A stretch of DNA of 64,000 bases from Desulfobacter vibrioformis DSM 8776 (GTDB lineage Bacteria; Desulfobacterota; Desulfobacteria; Desulfobacterales; Desulfobacteraceae): the NCBI RefSeq assembly GCF_000745975.1, contig NZ_JQKJ01000018.1, positions 1 to 64,000 on the forward strand, given 5' to 3'. Position 1 is the first letter of the stretch. The number at the start of each line of letters is the position of its first letter. Shown piece after piece: positions 13,956 to 22,042 of the stretch. Both the position numbers and the translations under genes were made by a program. Under the pieces are notes generated by a model, which made no database searches, had not been told where the DNA came from, and saw only the letters and a program-made list of their open reading frames with translations.

Positions 13956-15581
13956 TTACAAAAGAAAATCGGTGGCCAGAAATTTGCTTTTGTGCTCCTG
14001 AACGATGCGGGTAATGATCTGTTTGTTCAGTGCTGTCTGTTTGGCAGCCACCAGTGTTCGAATGGAAAAAACCCGCAGTGCATCGGATATGGAAAGGGTT
14101 CCTTCGGCGGAATCCTTCCGGCCTGTGAAGGGAAAGCTGTCCGGCCCCCGCTGGCACTGGCTGTTGATATTGACCCGGCAGACCTGGTTTACCAGCGGAT
14201 CGATCAGCCGGGCGATCTGCTCTGGATCACTGCCGAAAATGCTGACCTGCTGGCCGTAGTTTGAATTGATCATATATTCAACGGGCTCGCTGATATCGTC
14301 AAAGGGCAGGGCAGGGATGACCGGTCCGAACTGCTCCTCATGATAGACCCGCATCTTTGAAGAAACCGGATACAAAACAGCCGGGAAAAAGAAGCTGCCG
14401 GAAATACTTGCCCCGGACGGATTCACCACCCGGGCCCCCTGGGCAACAGCATCGGTGACCAGGGACTGTAAATAATCTGTTTTGCCTTTTTCCGCCACGG
14501 GTGTCAAAAAAACCCCTTCCTGCCATGGCATCCCAAAGGATAACGCATTCACGGCCATGACAAGCCGTTCAAGGAAGGCATCGGCAATGCAGGATTCCAC
14601 AAAAAGGATCTTGATGGCGGTGCAGCGCTGCCCGTTAAAGGAAAGGGTGCCCAGAATGCATTCGTTCACGGCCAGATCAAGGTCTGCGTCTTTGAGCACA
14701 ATGGCCGGGTTTTTAGCCTCCAGGCCCAGCACACATCTAAGGCGGTTGGGATGGGGATGCTGTTTTTTCAAGGCATTTGCCGTCCTGCTCGTGCCGATCA
14801 GCCCCAGCACATTGATCTTGCCCGACGCCATGAGCGGGGGAATCATTTTTTTCCCCTCTCCGTAGATGACATTGATGACCCCCTTGGGGAAAACCTCACA
14901 AAAAGCATCCAGAAGAGGCGCATAAAGAAGGGCGCCGTGCTTGGGCGGTTTTAAAATAACGGTGTTTCCCATGATAAGGGCCGGAATCAATGTGGTGAAT
15001 GTCTCGTTGAGCGGATAATTAAAGGGTCCCATGCACAAAACCACCCCCAGGGGAGCCCGCCGGATCTGGGCCATAATATCCGCCTCAATGGTGAACCGGG
15101 AAGAGACCCGGTCCAGCTCTTTTAATGCGGCAATGGTCTCCTGAATATATTGAATGGTCCGGTCAAATTCCTTGGTTGAATCCCCGAGAGACTTTCCCAC
15201 CTCCCACATGAGAAATCGAACCACGGGATCTTTTACTTCCATCATTCGAAAAACAAATTTCTCCAGGTGGTCAATTCGCTCGGCAACGGACAGGGTCGGC
15301 CATCTCCCCCGCCCATGATCATAGGCCGCTACCGCCGCATCCAGGGCCTCCAATGCCTGTTTCTCTGTCAACATCGGATACTCGCCGATAAAAAACGGCT
15401 TGGGGTCTGCATCTGACGCCACCCAAACCGGAGAAAACACCGCCTGGCAGGGGCCATCCCAGACCCGGATGTCGCCGTTGATAAGATAACCTGTCTGAAT
15501 GCAGGGAATATTGTTTAAAAGGGACTCGGGTATATCACCAGTCCGGGCAAATGTGGTCTGAATTTTTTCATTTAATAACAT
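13956..15581 (-). CDS. gapN: Aldehyde dehydrogenase superfamily protein, GapN-like (non-phosphorylating GAPDH type)
   Basis: A 541-residue ALDH-fold enzyme, probably NADP-linked oxidation of glyceraldehyde 3-phosphate or a related aldehyde. Visible motifs: MGPFNYPLNETFTTLIPAL (catalytic Asn region), KPPKHG, a GTSRTA turn, and the catalytic Cys in FNGQRCTAIK, which has the GQRCT pattern typical of GapN. The N-terminal ~50 residues form an extension beyond standard ALDHs. In an ungapped alignment the general-base Glu, normally 34 residues before the Cys in LELGG, is a Gly (LGLEAKNP), with a Glu two positions later. This is a feature I associate with the long GapN-like subgroup, so exact substrate is uncertain. 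It is the last gene of the marR-lut-galE operon, 11 bases after the HEAT/receiver gene. Confidence 0.75.
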   Translation of the reverse strand: MLLNEKIQTTFARTGDIPESLLNNIPCIQTGYLINGDIRVWDGPCQAVFSPVWVASDADPKPFFIGEYPMLTEKQALEALDAAVAAYDHGRGRWPTLSVAERIDHLEKFVFRMMEVKDPVVRFLMWEVGKSLGDSTKEFDRTIQYIQETIAALKELDRVSSRFTIEADIMAQIRRAPLGVVLCMGPFNYPLNETFTTLIPALIMGNTVILKPPKHGALLYAPLLDAFCEVFPKGVINVIYGEGKKMIPPLMASGKINVLGLIGTSRTANALKKQHPHPNRLRCVLGLEAKNPAIVLKDADLDLAVNECILGTLSFNGQRCTAIKILFVESCIADAFLERLVMAVNALSFGMPWQEGVFLTPVAEKGKTDYLQSLVTDAVAQGARVVNPSGASISGSFFFPAVLYPVSSKMRVYHEEQFGPVIPALPFDDISEPVEYMINSNYGQQVSIFGSDPEQIARLIDPLVNQVCRVNINSQCQRGPDSFPFTGRKDSAEGTLSISDALRVFSIRTLVAAKQTALNKQIITRIVQEHKSKFLATDFLL

Positions 15582-15592
15582 GGCTGATTTCC

Positions 15593-17275
15593 TTATTTTT
15601 TCCCTCCGGCCAGGGATTTGATCTGGCCGGGTTTTGCCGGAAATCCCCAGAACCCGTTAATGCCGCAGGTCTGGAAGATTGATTCTATATTGCTTTTGTC
15701 CAGATGCTGCTGGAGGGAGCTGACCATGAGGGGAACCTGGGCTGCCGGATAAATCTCTCTGATTTCACGGGCAAGGTCGTTGACCCGCATCTGTCTGACA
15801 AAAAAATCCATTATGATTGCGGCCGGCTTTTCACTTACAATGAACTCGAACGCCTCCTGGGAGCCCAAAAAGGTTCGGGCGCAGAATCCGCATCTGTGAA
15901 TGAGTATGGAAAAGACATCCAGATAGGGTGCTGATGGATTAATTACCACAATCACCGGGCGGCCTGTCTGGTTTTGATCATCCCTGATCCGGGCAAATTT
16001 TTTAGCGGTTGAGGTCTGTTTCCGTTTTTCAAGAATGCTGATCCAGGTGTCAATGGTTCTGACCGGAGCAAAAGATTCCAGATAGTTTGAACTGATATAT
16101 GAGAATGTGTCCGAGGCCATCAACGCTTCTATGAGCCGGGGCGCGCATGTATCCAGAATCGTCGTGGCCACCGTTTCTCCCGCTTTGGTGCCGGATTCAA
16201 TTTTTTTTCTTATTTCGGCAATCACATAATCCGAACAATGTCTGTCCAGGGCCCTGATGGCTGCCATGCTCACAAAAAAAGCCGGATCTGTGACTGCCTT
16301 TAGAATGGGCGCTGTGGATTCAAGTTCAGGGTAATGTGACAGGGCGCTATATAAAGAAAAACGGACCGAATTTTTAAGATTTTTTTCTTCGGTAAGGGCC
16401 AGAAGATCGCCCAGCGATTCCTGGGGAATGGTCCTTGCAACAAGCCTTAACAGGTTTTCCAGCAGATCGGGTGTCTGATTTTTCAGATTGTCATGCAGGG
16501 CATGGGCCACTTCAGGCCCTTTGTCTCCAAAGTATTCAAAGGCGTTAAAGCGGTCTTCAATTTTAGGGGAGACCAGCAGCCGGACATTGGGGTCCTCAGG
16601 GACCTGGCAGGGTGGGGCCGGTCTGGCCGGTCCGGGTTGCCCGGACGGTTTGGGCAGCCGGGCCGGTTTTGCCTCTTTCCGGGGCTGGGGTGCAGGCGGT
16701 GTTTTTCGTTTACTGTTTAAAAAAGTCAGGGCATCCAGAATATCAGAATCACATTTGTCGGTCTGTGCAATTTGTTCCAGTCGATTCACAGCCTTGTTCG
16801 TGCCGATACGTTCCATGGCCGTAACCGCTTCCTTGCGCAGTTCGGAATCATCATAGAAAACAAATTCCGCCAGGTCATCAATGAGAAATTCCATGCCAAG
16901 TCTGCCTGCTGCCCTGAAAAGTTCCCTGAGCAGATCCTTGTTGGTCTCCTTGCTTAAAATATGCCTGATTAAGTGGATGATGGGGCCGGGACGGTCCGGG
17001 TTGGTATGGTTGATCAGAATCATGGAAAACTTAAAATTAATATGTGCCCTGTCCATGGTGAGTTGATACAGGCGCGGACGAAGGGGATGGGTGGGACCCA
17101 TGGTGTTCATGAGAAAAAACAGAATATCATAGGCCACATTGTCTGGAGCCAGGGCAAGTTGTTCAATCATGGCCTGCTGCTGGCCGTCATCAAGGCTTAA
17201 AATCTGTAACAGGGTATCTGAATTGATCTGCCCTGTTTTGATTATCCTTTTAAATTCCGAGATAAATGACGCCAT
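15593..17275 (-). CDS. HEAT-repeat protein with C-terminal receiver-like domain
   Basis: A 560-residue soluble protein. Residues 1-190 and 235-430 are helical HEAT-like repeats (for example DDSELRKEAVTAMERIGTNKAVNRL and DPAFFVSMAAIRALDRH), joined by a Pro/Lys/Ala-rich linker at about 190-228. The last ~120 residues look like a response-regulator receiver: GRPVIVVINPSAP (strand 1, acidic pair replaced by NP), AAIIMDFFVRQM with the phospho-acceptor Asp retained, and a GFPAKPGQ segment carrying the conserved Lys. A cognate kinase is not visible nearby. It lies between galE and gapN with 9- and 11-base gaps. Function unknown; scaffold or regulatory role inferred. Confidence 0.72.
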   Translation of the reverse strand: MASFISEFKRIIKTGQINSDTLLQILSLDDGQQQAMIEQLALAPDNVAYDILFFLMNTMGPTHPLRPRLYQLTMDRAHINFKFSMILINHTNPDRPGPIIHLIRHILSKETNKDLLRELFRAAGRLGMEFLIDDLAEFVFYDDSELRKEAVTAMERIGTNKAVNRLEQIAQTDKCDSDILDALTFLNSKRKTPPAPQPRKEAKPARLPKPSGQPGPARPAPPCQVPEDPNVRLLVSPKIEDRFNAFEYFGDKGPEVAHALHDNLKNQTPDLLENLLRLVARTIPQESLGDLLALTEEKNLKNSVRFSLYSALSHYPELESTAPILKAVTDPAFFVSMAAIRALDRHCSDYVIAEIRKKIESGTKAGETVATTILDTCAPRLIEALMASDTFSYISSNYLESFAPVRTIDTWISILEKRKQTSTAKKFARIRDDQNQTGRPVIVVINPSAPYLDVFSILIHRCGFCARTFLGSQEAFEFIVSEKPAAIIMDFFVRQMRVNDLAREIREIYPAAQVPLMVSSLQQHLDKSNIESIFQTCGINGFWGFPAKPGQIKSLAGGKK

Positions 17276-17284
17276 ATGTTCTCC

Positions 17285-18301
17285 TTATGAATCATATCCT
17301 TTGGGGTTTTTCTGCTGCCAATGCCATGCATCTTTGCACATATCCCCGATGTCCAGGGCGGCTTTCCAGCCAAGTTCCCGCTCGGCTTTAGACGGGTCAG
17401 CCCAGCATGCGGCAATGTCTCCGGGCCTGCGGGGCACAAGTTCGTAGGGAATATTGTGTCCACAGGCCTTTTCAAACCCTTTGATCATCTCAATCACGGA
17501 ATATCCCCGGCCGGTGCCAAGGTTGTAAATATCCACACCTGACGCCTCCATGAGCCTGGGAAGGCAGCAGATATGTCCTTTGGCAAGGTCTGTGACGTGG
17601 ATGAAATCCCGGACCCCTGTGCCGTCCGGGGTATCATAATCATTGCCGAAAACATTGACGCAGGGCAGCTGCCCTATTGCCACCCGGGCCACATAAGGCA
17701 TCAGATTGTTGGGAATGTCCCTGGGGTCTTCGCCAATGTCGCCGGACGGATGCGCCCCCACCGGGTTGAAATACCGCAGCAGGGTGATGTGCCATTTGGG
17801 GTCAGCCCTGTAAAGATCGGACAGAATGTCTTCAATCATCAGTTTGGTTCTGCCGTAGGGGTTGGTTACGGACAAAGGAAAGTCTTCCGTGATGGGCAGG
17901 CTGGCCGGGTTGCCGTAAACCGTGGCGGATGATGAAAATACAATGGCGGTGACACCTGATTCTTCCATGGCGGAAAGCAGGTTTAGGGTGCCGGTTATGT
18001 TGTTATGGTAATAGCAAAGCGGCTTGGAAACCGACTCTCCCACAGCTTTAAGCCCTGCAAAGTGGATCACGGCATCAATATCTTTGTGGGCATTGAACAC
18101 CGCATGGATATTGGCTTCGTCCAGCAGATCTGTCTGGTGAAATACAAGATCTTTTCCCGTAATGTTTCTGACCCGGTCAAGGGCCTTGGCGGAGGAGTTG
18201 ACAAGATTATCCACCACCACCACGTCGTGATCCTGGTTAAGCAGTTCCACGCAGGTATGACTGCCGATATACCCGGCACCGCCGGTGACAAGAATTTTCA
18301 T
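17285..18301 (-). CDS. galE: UDP-glucose 4-epimerase
   Basis: NAD-dependent interconversion of UDP-glucose and UDP-galactose in the cytoplasm, supplying galactose for the lipopolysaccharide built further along the window. The 338-residue extended SDR protein shows the NAD motif GGAGYIGSHT (residues 7-16), the SSSATVYG active-site Ser region, the catalytic YGRTK (Tyr-x-x-x-Lys) and RYFNPVGAH, all diagnostic of GalE rather than other epimerases. ATG at 18301 lies 12 bases after lutC. Its place inside a lactate-utilisation operon is unusual; it may simply be co-transcribed. Confidence 0.93.
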   Translation of the reverse strand: MKILVTGGAGYIGSHTCVELLNQDHDVVVVDNLVNSSAKALDRVRNITGKDLVFHQTDLLDEANIHAVFNAHKDIDAVIHFAGLKAVGESVSKPLCYYHNNITGTLNLLSAMEESGVTAIVFSSSATVYGNPASLPITEDFPLSVTNPYGRTKLMIEDILSDLYRADPKWHITLLRYFNPVGAHPSGDIGEDPRDIPNNLMPYVARVAIGQLPCVNVFGNDYDTPDGTGVRDFIHVTDLAKGHICCLPRLMEASGVDIYNLGTGRGYSVIEMIKGFEKACGHNIPYELVPRRPGDIAACWADPSKAERELGWKAALDIGDMCKDAWHWQQKNPKGYDS

Positions 18302-18313
18302 TGGAATTCCTTA

Positions 18314-19129
18314 TTATCCAGTAATTACATAAAGATAAAGTTTCCTTGGACCATGGGCGCCGTGTACCATAACCAGTTCAATGTCTGCGGTTTTGCTCGG
18401 ACCCGAGATCAGGGTCATGTGATGGGGGAGTAATTCTGCTTCCCTTGTCTCAGGATCATATTTAAGCAGGGCATAAAGTTCCTTTAAATTGGTCAGCATC
18501 TGTTCTTTTCCGATCACTGCCACATGGATGGAGGGCAGCAATGATACGGCCCGGGCCTCTTTGGGCCTGGATTTCATGACCAGTGTGGCCGTGTCTGCCA
18601 GGCAGAAATCCGCCGAGGTCACACCGATGTAAGAATCAATCATTTGCCGGCGCACCCGGTCCCTGGCCTTGGATCTTGTGAGGTCATCCATGCCTGTGGT
18701 GTCAAACGCCGCCGTATGAACCGGCACGTTCTGGTCTTTTAATGCGGTTTTCAGATCCAGGGCATTGACCAGGGGGTGATCCCACTGGACCACACTTTTT
18801 TTTGCGCCCCATTCAGGTCCGGTCTCTTTCACCAGGTTGGCAATGGCCTTTGACACCTGGGCCTTGTCCTTTACCGGAATGACATTGAGGTTCAATGGTA
18901 CGGCCTCCCGGGAAAGATGGTGTAATAGAGCCATGTGGTCTTTATCCCGGCGGGATTTTATTGTTTTCACAATGGCGGCCTGTTCCGGGCTCGGATCCTT
19001 GGGGTCTGTAAAAATTTTTGCAGCACGCGCTCCGGCACTCTCCTGTCCAATGCCCAGGGCTGTCCTAAGCGTCTTTATAAACTGAGTTTCAGTGGTGTTG
19101 GTCTGCATAAATTTTAAGTCCTCAACCAT
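18314..19129 (-). CDS. lutC: LutC/YkgG-type LUD-domain protein of L-lactate oxidation
   Basis: Third subunit of the LutABC complex that oxidises L-lactate to pyruvate. The 271-residue protein has a C-terminal LUD domain: IDSYIGVTSADFCLADTATLVM, ARAVSLLPSIHVAVI and the terminal LISGPSKTADIELVMVHGAHGPRKLYLYV, which is the classic LutC ending. The N-terminal half is helical and less conserved. The ATG at 19129 overlaps the lutB stop by eight bases; an alternative ATG at 19108 has a GAGGA further upstream and cannot be excluded. Part of the marR-lutABC-galE operon. Confidence 0.9.
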   Translation of the reverse strand: MVEDLKFMQTNTTETQFIKTLRTALGIGQESAGARAAKIFTDPKDPSPEQAAIVKTIKSRRDKDHMALLHHLSREAVPLNLNVIPVKDKAQVSKAIANLVKETGPEWGAKKSVVQWDHPLVNALDLKTALKDQNVPVHTAAFDTTGMDDLTRSKARDRVRRQMIDSYIGVTSADFCLADTATLVMKSRPKEARAVSLLPSIHVAVIGKEQMLTNLKELYALLKYDPETREAELLPHHMTLISGPSKTADIELVMVHGAHGPRKLYLYVITG

Positions 19130-20570
19130 GGGCCTTTTTAGCGTTTAGCTTTTTAAACCGTTTTCGGAAAGGGGTTTGGGAAAGCGGCTGTATATCCCTG
19201 GATCTGGTCCAGCCCGCACCAGGTCCCGGCATTTTGGTAATCATGCCCCTGGATGTGGGAAATATTTTCTGTCCCAGGGCAAAGGTCCTAAGAAAGGCCC
19301 GGTACAGGGCAGGGTGCCCGGCCAGAAATGCCCAGGCCTGGTGGATGGTTTTTTCCGCGACACTAACGGGCTGGGTCTCCCATTGATCATCGCCGTATGC
19401 CAGCCGGTACCTCAGTTCAAGCAGCATTCTGGGCAAATCAATATTCACCGAGCAGGCCTGTTGGCAGGCACCGCATAACGATTCGCCCAGGCACAGGTCT
19501 TTTGCCTGGTTCATGCCTTCCATCAGCGGTGTGAGTACAGCCCCGATGGGACCGCAGTAGGTGGCGTCATAGGCATGCCCGCCGATTTTGCCGTAAACCG
19601 GGCAGACGTTCAGACAGGCCGAGCAGCGGATGCAGCACAGAATTTCCCTGAATTTGGGATCTGCAAGGATTCGGCTTCTGCCGTTGTCCAGGATAACCAG
19701 GTGAAATTCTTCCGGACCGTCGGGAAATTCCGGGCCGGCCGGGCCGCCGATGTAGGATACGCATCCGCCCAGTTTCTGGGCCGCAGCTCCCCGGGACAGC
19801 AGGCGGAACAGGATGTCGTGGTCCTCGAGATTGGGCACCACCCGCTCCATGCCCATGATGGCCACATGCACTTTGGGCAGGGTGGTGGCCATGCGAATAT
19901 TGCCTTCGTTGGATACCACGGTTATATGGCCGGTCTGGGCACAGGCCAGGTTGCAGCCGGAAATCCCCATATCTGCGGTGAGAAATTTTTCACGCAGGGC
20001 TTTTCTGGCAATCCGGGTCAGTTCCGGCGGGTCTTCGGTATAGGGCACGCCCAGTTTTCGTTCAAACAGTCTGCCCACCTGCTGCCGGGTTTTATGGGCT
20101 GCCGGCGCAATGATGTGGGAGGGCTTTTCTCCGGCAAGCTGTATGATGTATTCACCCAGGTCGGTTTCGTTGACTTCAATGCCCCGGGCTTCAAAGGCCG
20201 GGTTCAGACGAATCTCCTCTGTGACCATGGACTTGCCCTTGACCACCTGCTTGACATGGTGTTGTCGGGCTATCTTCAGGCAGTATTCCACAGCTTGTTC
20301 GCCTGTCCGGGCAAAATAAACCCTTCCGCCGTTCTCCCGGATTTTGGCTGCCAGACGGGTCAGCACAACATCCAGGTTGTTGATGGTTTTCTCCCGGATG
20401 TCATGGGCGGCAAGGCGCAGGTCCGGGCCTTCGTCCAGGTTTTGATAGGAAAGGGCCGTGGCCTTGCCCAGGCCGGACTGAATTTTATTTAAGGCTTTTT
20501 GCAGGATCTCATCCTTAATGGCTGATGCGGCATTTTGTGCATATTTTTTTGTGGCGGCATCGTGGCTCAT
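19122..20570 (-). CDS. lutB: LutB-type iron-sulfur protein of L-lactate oxidation
   Basis: Central electron-transfer subunit of LutABC, 482 residues from the ATG at 20570. An N-terminal LUD domain (VKGKSMVTEEIRLN, TADMGISGCNLACAQTG, LPKVHVAIMGMERV) is followed by two 4Fe-4S motifs: CCIRCSACLNVCPVYG and CLGESLCGACQQACSV. The C-terminal tail is basic. The start overlaps the lutA stop by four bases (ATGA), indicating translational coupling; a longer frame extending to 20669 lies within lutA and is rejected. No lactate permease gene is linked. Confidence 0.94.
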   Translation of the reverse strand: MSHDAATKKYAQNAASAIKDEILQKALNKIQSGLGKATALSYQNLDEGPDLRLAAHDIREKTINNLDVVLTRLAAKIRENGGRVYFARTGEQAVEYCLKIARQHHVKQVVKGKSMVTEEIRLNPAFEARGIEVNETDLGEYIIQLAGEKPSHIIAPAAHKTRQQVGRLFERKLGVPYTEDPPELTRIARKALREKFLTADMGISGCNLACAQTGHITVVSNEGNIRMATTLPKVHVAIMGMERVVPNLEDHDILFRLLSRGAAAQKLGGCVSYIGGPAGPEFPDGPEEFHLVILDNGRSRILADPKFREILCCIRCSACLNVCPVYGKIGGHAYDATYCGPIGAVLTPLMEGMNQAKDLCLGESLCGACQQACSVNIDLPRMLLELRYRLAYGDDQWETQPVSVAEKTIHQAWAFLAGHPALYRAFLRTFALGQKIFPTSRGMITKMPGPGAGWTRSRDIQPLSQTPFRKRFKKLNAKKAHG

Positions 20571-21304
20571 ACCGCACCTGCCTTTTTGCCTGCCAGGAGC
20601 TGGGCAATGTGCATTACCCTGACATTGAGGGTGTTGCGGGTCAGATACCCCTTGATATTCATCAGGCATCCCATATCACAGCCCACCACGGCATCGGCTC
20701 CCGAATCAAGAATGTTTTTTACTTTTTCCCTGACCATGGCCGTGGAGATGTCCGGGTATTTGGTTGAAAACGCACCGCCAAAACCGCAGCATGTGTCGCA
20801 ACCCTTCATCTCCACAAACGTGGCGCCCCTGACCTGGCTGATCAGTGTACGGGGCTGGGCTGCCACGCCAAGATACCGTTTCAGGTGACAGGAGTCATGG
20901 TAGGTAATGGTGCCGTCATAATAGGCACCTGTGTTTTCGATATGGAGCACGTCAACCAGGTACTCGGTGAGTTCAAAGGTTCTTTTTCCCACGGCAATGG
21001 CCCGCGCTTTCCACGCCGGCTCATTTTCGAATAATTCGGGATAGTGATGCCGGACCATGGAAACGCAGGAGCCTGACGGGCAGACAATGGTTTCAGAATC
21101 TTCAAAGGTCTCAATGTAATGCTTTGCCGCCTTTGCCGCTTCTTTCCGGTATCCCGCGTTGAACGAGGGCTGGCCGCAGCAGGTCTGATTTTCCGGGTAG
21201 TCCATGGTGATGCCAAGGCGCTGGAACAGGCTGACCATGGCCTCTCCTACCTCCGGGTACATACCATCCACAATGCACTGGATGAACAGGGTTGCATGTG
21301 TCAT
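20567..21304 (-). CDS. lutA: LutA-type CCG-domain oxidoreductase subunit of L-lactate oxidation
   Basis: A 245-residue protein with two CCG (cysteine-rich) domains that bind non-cubane iron-sulfur clusters: NQTCCGQPSFNAGY in the first half with PSGSC, and CDTCCGFGGAFS in the second with HDSCHL. This pattern matches LutA/YkgE, related to glycolate oxidase and heterodisulfide reductase subunits. ATG at 21304 has AGGA about eight bases upstream; the reading frame extends to 21370 but lacks a good start there. It starts ten bases after marR and overlaps lutB by four bases. Confidence 0.94.
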   Translation of the reverse strand: MTHATLFIQCIVDGMYPEVGEAMVSLFQRLGITMDYPENQTCCGQPSFNAGYRKEAAKAAKHYIETFEDSETIVCPSGSCVSMVRHHYPELFENEPAWKARAIAVGKRTFELTEYLVDVLHIENTGAYYDGTITYHDSCHLKRYLGVAAQPRTLISQVRGATFVEMKGCDTCCGFGGAFSTKYPDISTAMVREKVKNILDSGADAVVGCDMGCLMNIKGYLTRNTLNVRVMHIAQLLAGKKAGAV

Positions 21305-21314
21305 TGAATTTTTC

Positions 21315-21818
21315 CTAACCGTTTGTATTCTGCCGGATGGGGCCTGTAACCAGGATGGGAGATGCCTCAATCTTGTCTGCGGCCATCAGGCTGACCACCC
21401 GCTCAAAGGCGCTTATGATCATCATCTGTTCCCAGTCTTCAATATCGGAAAACAGCTCCGTGAATTTTTCCTGGAGTAACGGTGGCAGATTCTGGATAAT
21501 ATCCTGACCCTTTTTTGTGAGAAAAAGGCTGACAGCCCGCCTGTCATCCTCTCTTTGTTTTCGGGCAATGTATCCACGGGCCTCAAGGCGCTTGGTGATA
21601 TCTGTTACGGTTGCCTGACTTAAGCTTGTGGCCCGGGATAACGGGGTAATGGAAATCTGACCATGGGACGAAATTTGCTGGAGCACAATAAGCTGGGGGC
21701 CTGTCAGACCAAATTCTTTGTTCAGCTTTCTGGAATGAATGTCAACTGCCTGGATGATTTTGCGAATTGATATCAAAAGGGTTTGACATCTTTGGTTGCT
21801 GAGTTTTGTTTCGGTCAT
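21315..21818 (-). CDS. MarR-family transcriptional regulator of the lut operon
   Basis: A 167-residue winged-helix regulator. The MarR core is clear: LTGPQLIVLQQISSHGQISITPLS, then the recognition helix LSQATVTDITKRLEARGYI and the wing with the DDRRAVSLFLTKKG motif, ending in helical dimerisation segments. As the first gene of a seven-gene operon, directly followed by lutA after ten bases, it probably represses its own operon and responds to an organic acid or related ligand. The palindromic repeats just upstream (21829-21856) are the likely binding sites. Confidence 0.9.
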   Translation of the reverse strand: MTETKLSNQRCQTLLISIRKIIQAVDIHSRKLNKEFGLTGPQLIVLQQISSHGQISITPLSRATSLSQATVTDITKRLEARGYIARKQREDDRRAVSLFLTKKGQDIIQNLPPLLQEKFTELFSDIEDWEQMMIISAFERVVSLMAADKIEASPILVTGPIRQNTNG

Positions 21819-21828
21819 GATTATATAT

Positions 21829-21856
21829 ATTCTTAAATTAAGTATTCTTAAATTAA
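21829..21856. promoter_or_regulatory. Candidate MarR operator: two direct repeats, one palindromic
   Basis: ATTCTTAAATTAA occurs at 21829-21841 and again at 21844-21856, 15 bases centre to centre. The first copy contains the perfect odd palindrome CTTAAATTAAG (21832-21842). The position, starting 11 bases before the marR ATG, fits autorepression, possibly by two dimers. Confidence 0.6.
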
Positions 21857-22042
21857 TTTTTTAAAATTAGTTTGATGATATACAGTTTTAAGGCGGTATT
21901 GTATACTATTGTCCGGCCAGGAGGCAAGCACCAATGGTTTTTGTCCTGCTTGACCCGTAACATCGACCATGGTAGCCTGTGCAGGCATAAGTGCAAATGG
22001 GAAATCAAACGAATTTCAATGTCAATTCTTCGGGTAAATGCC

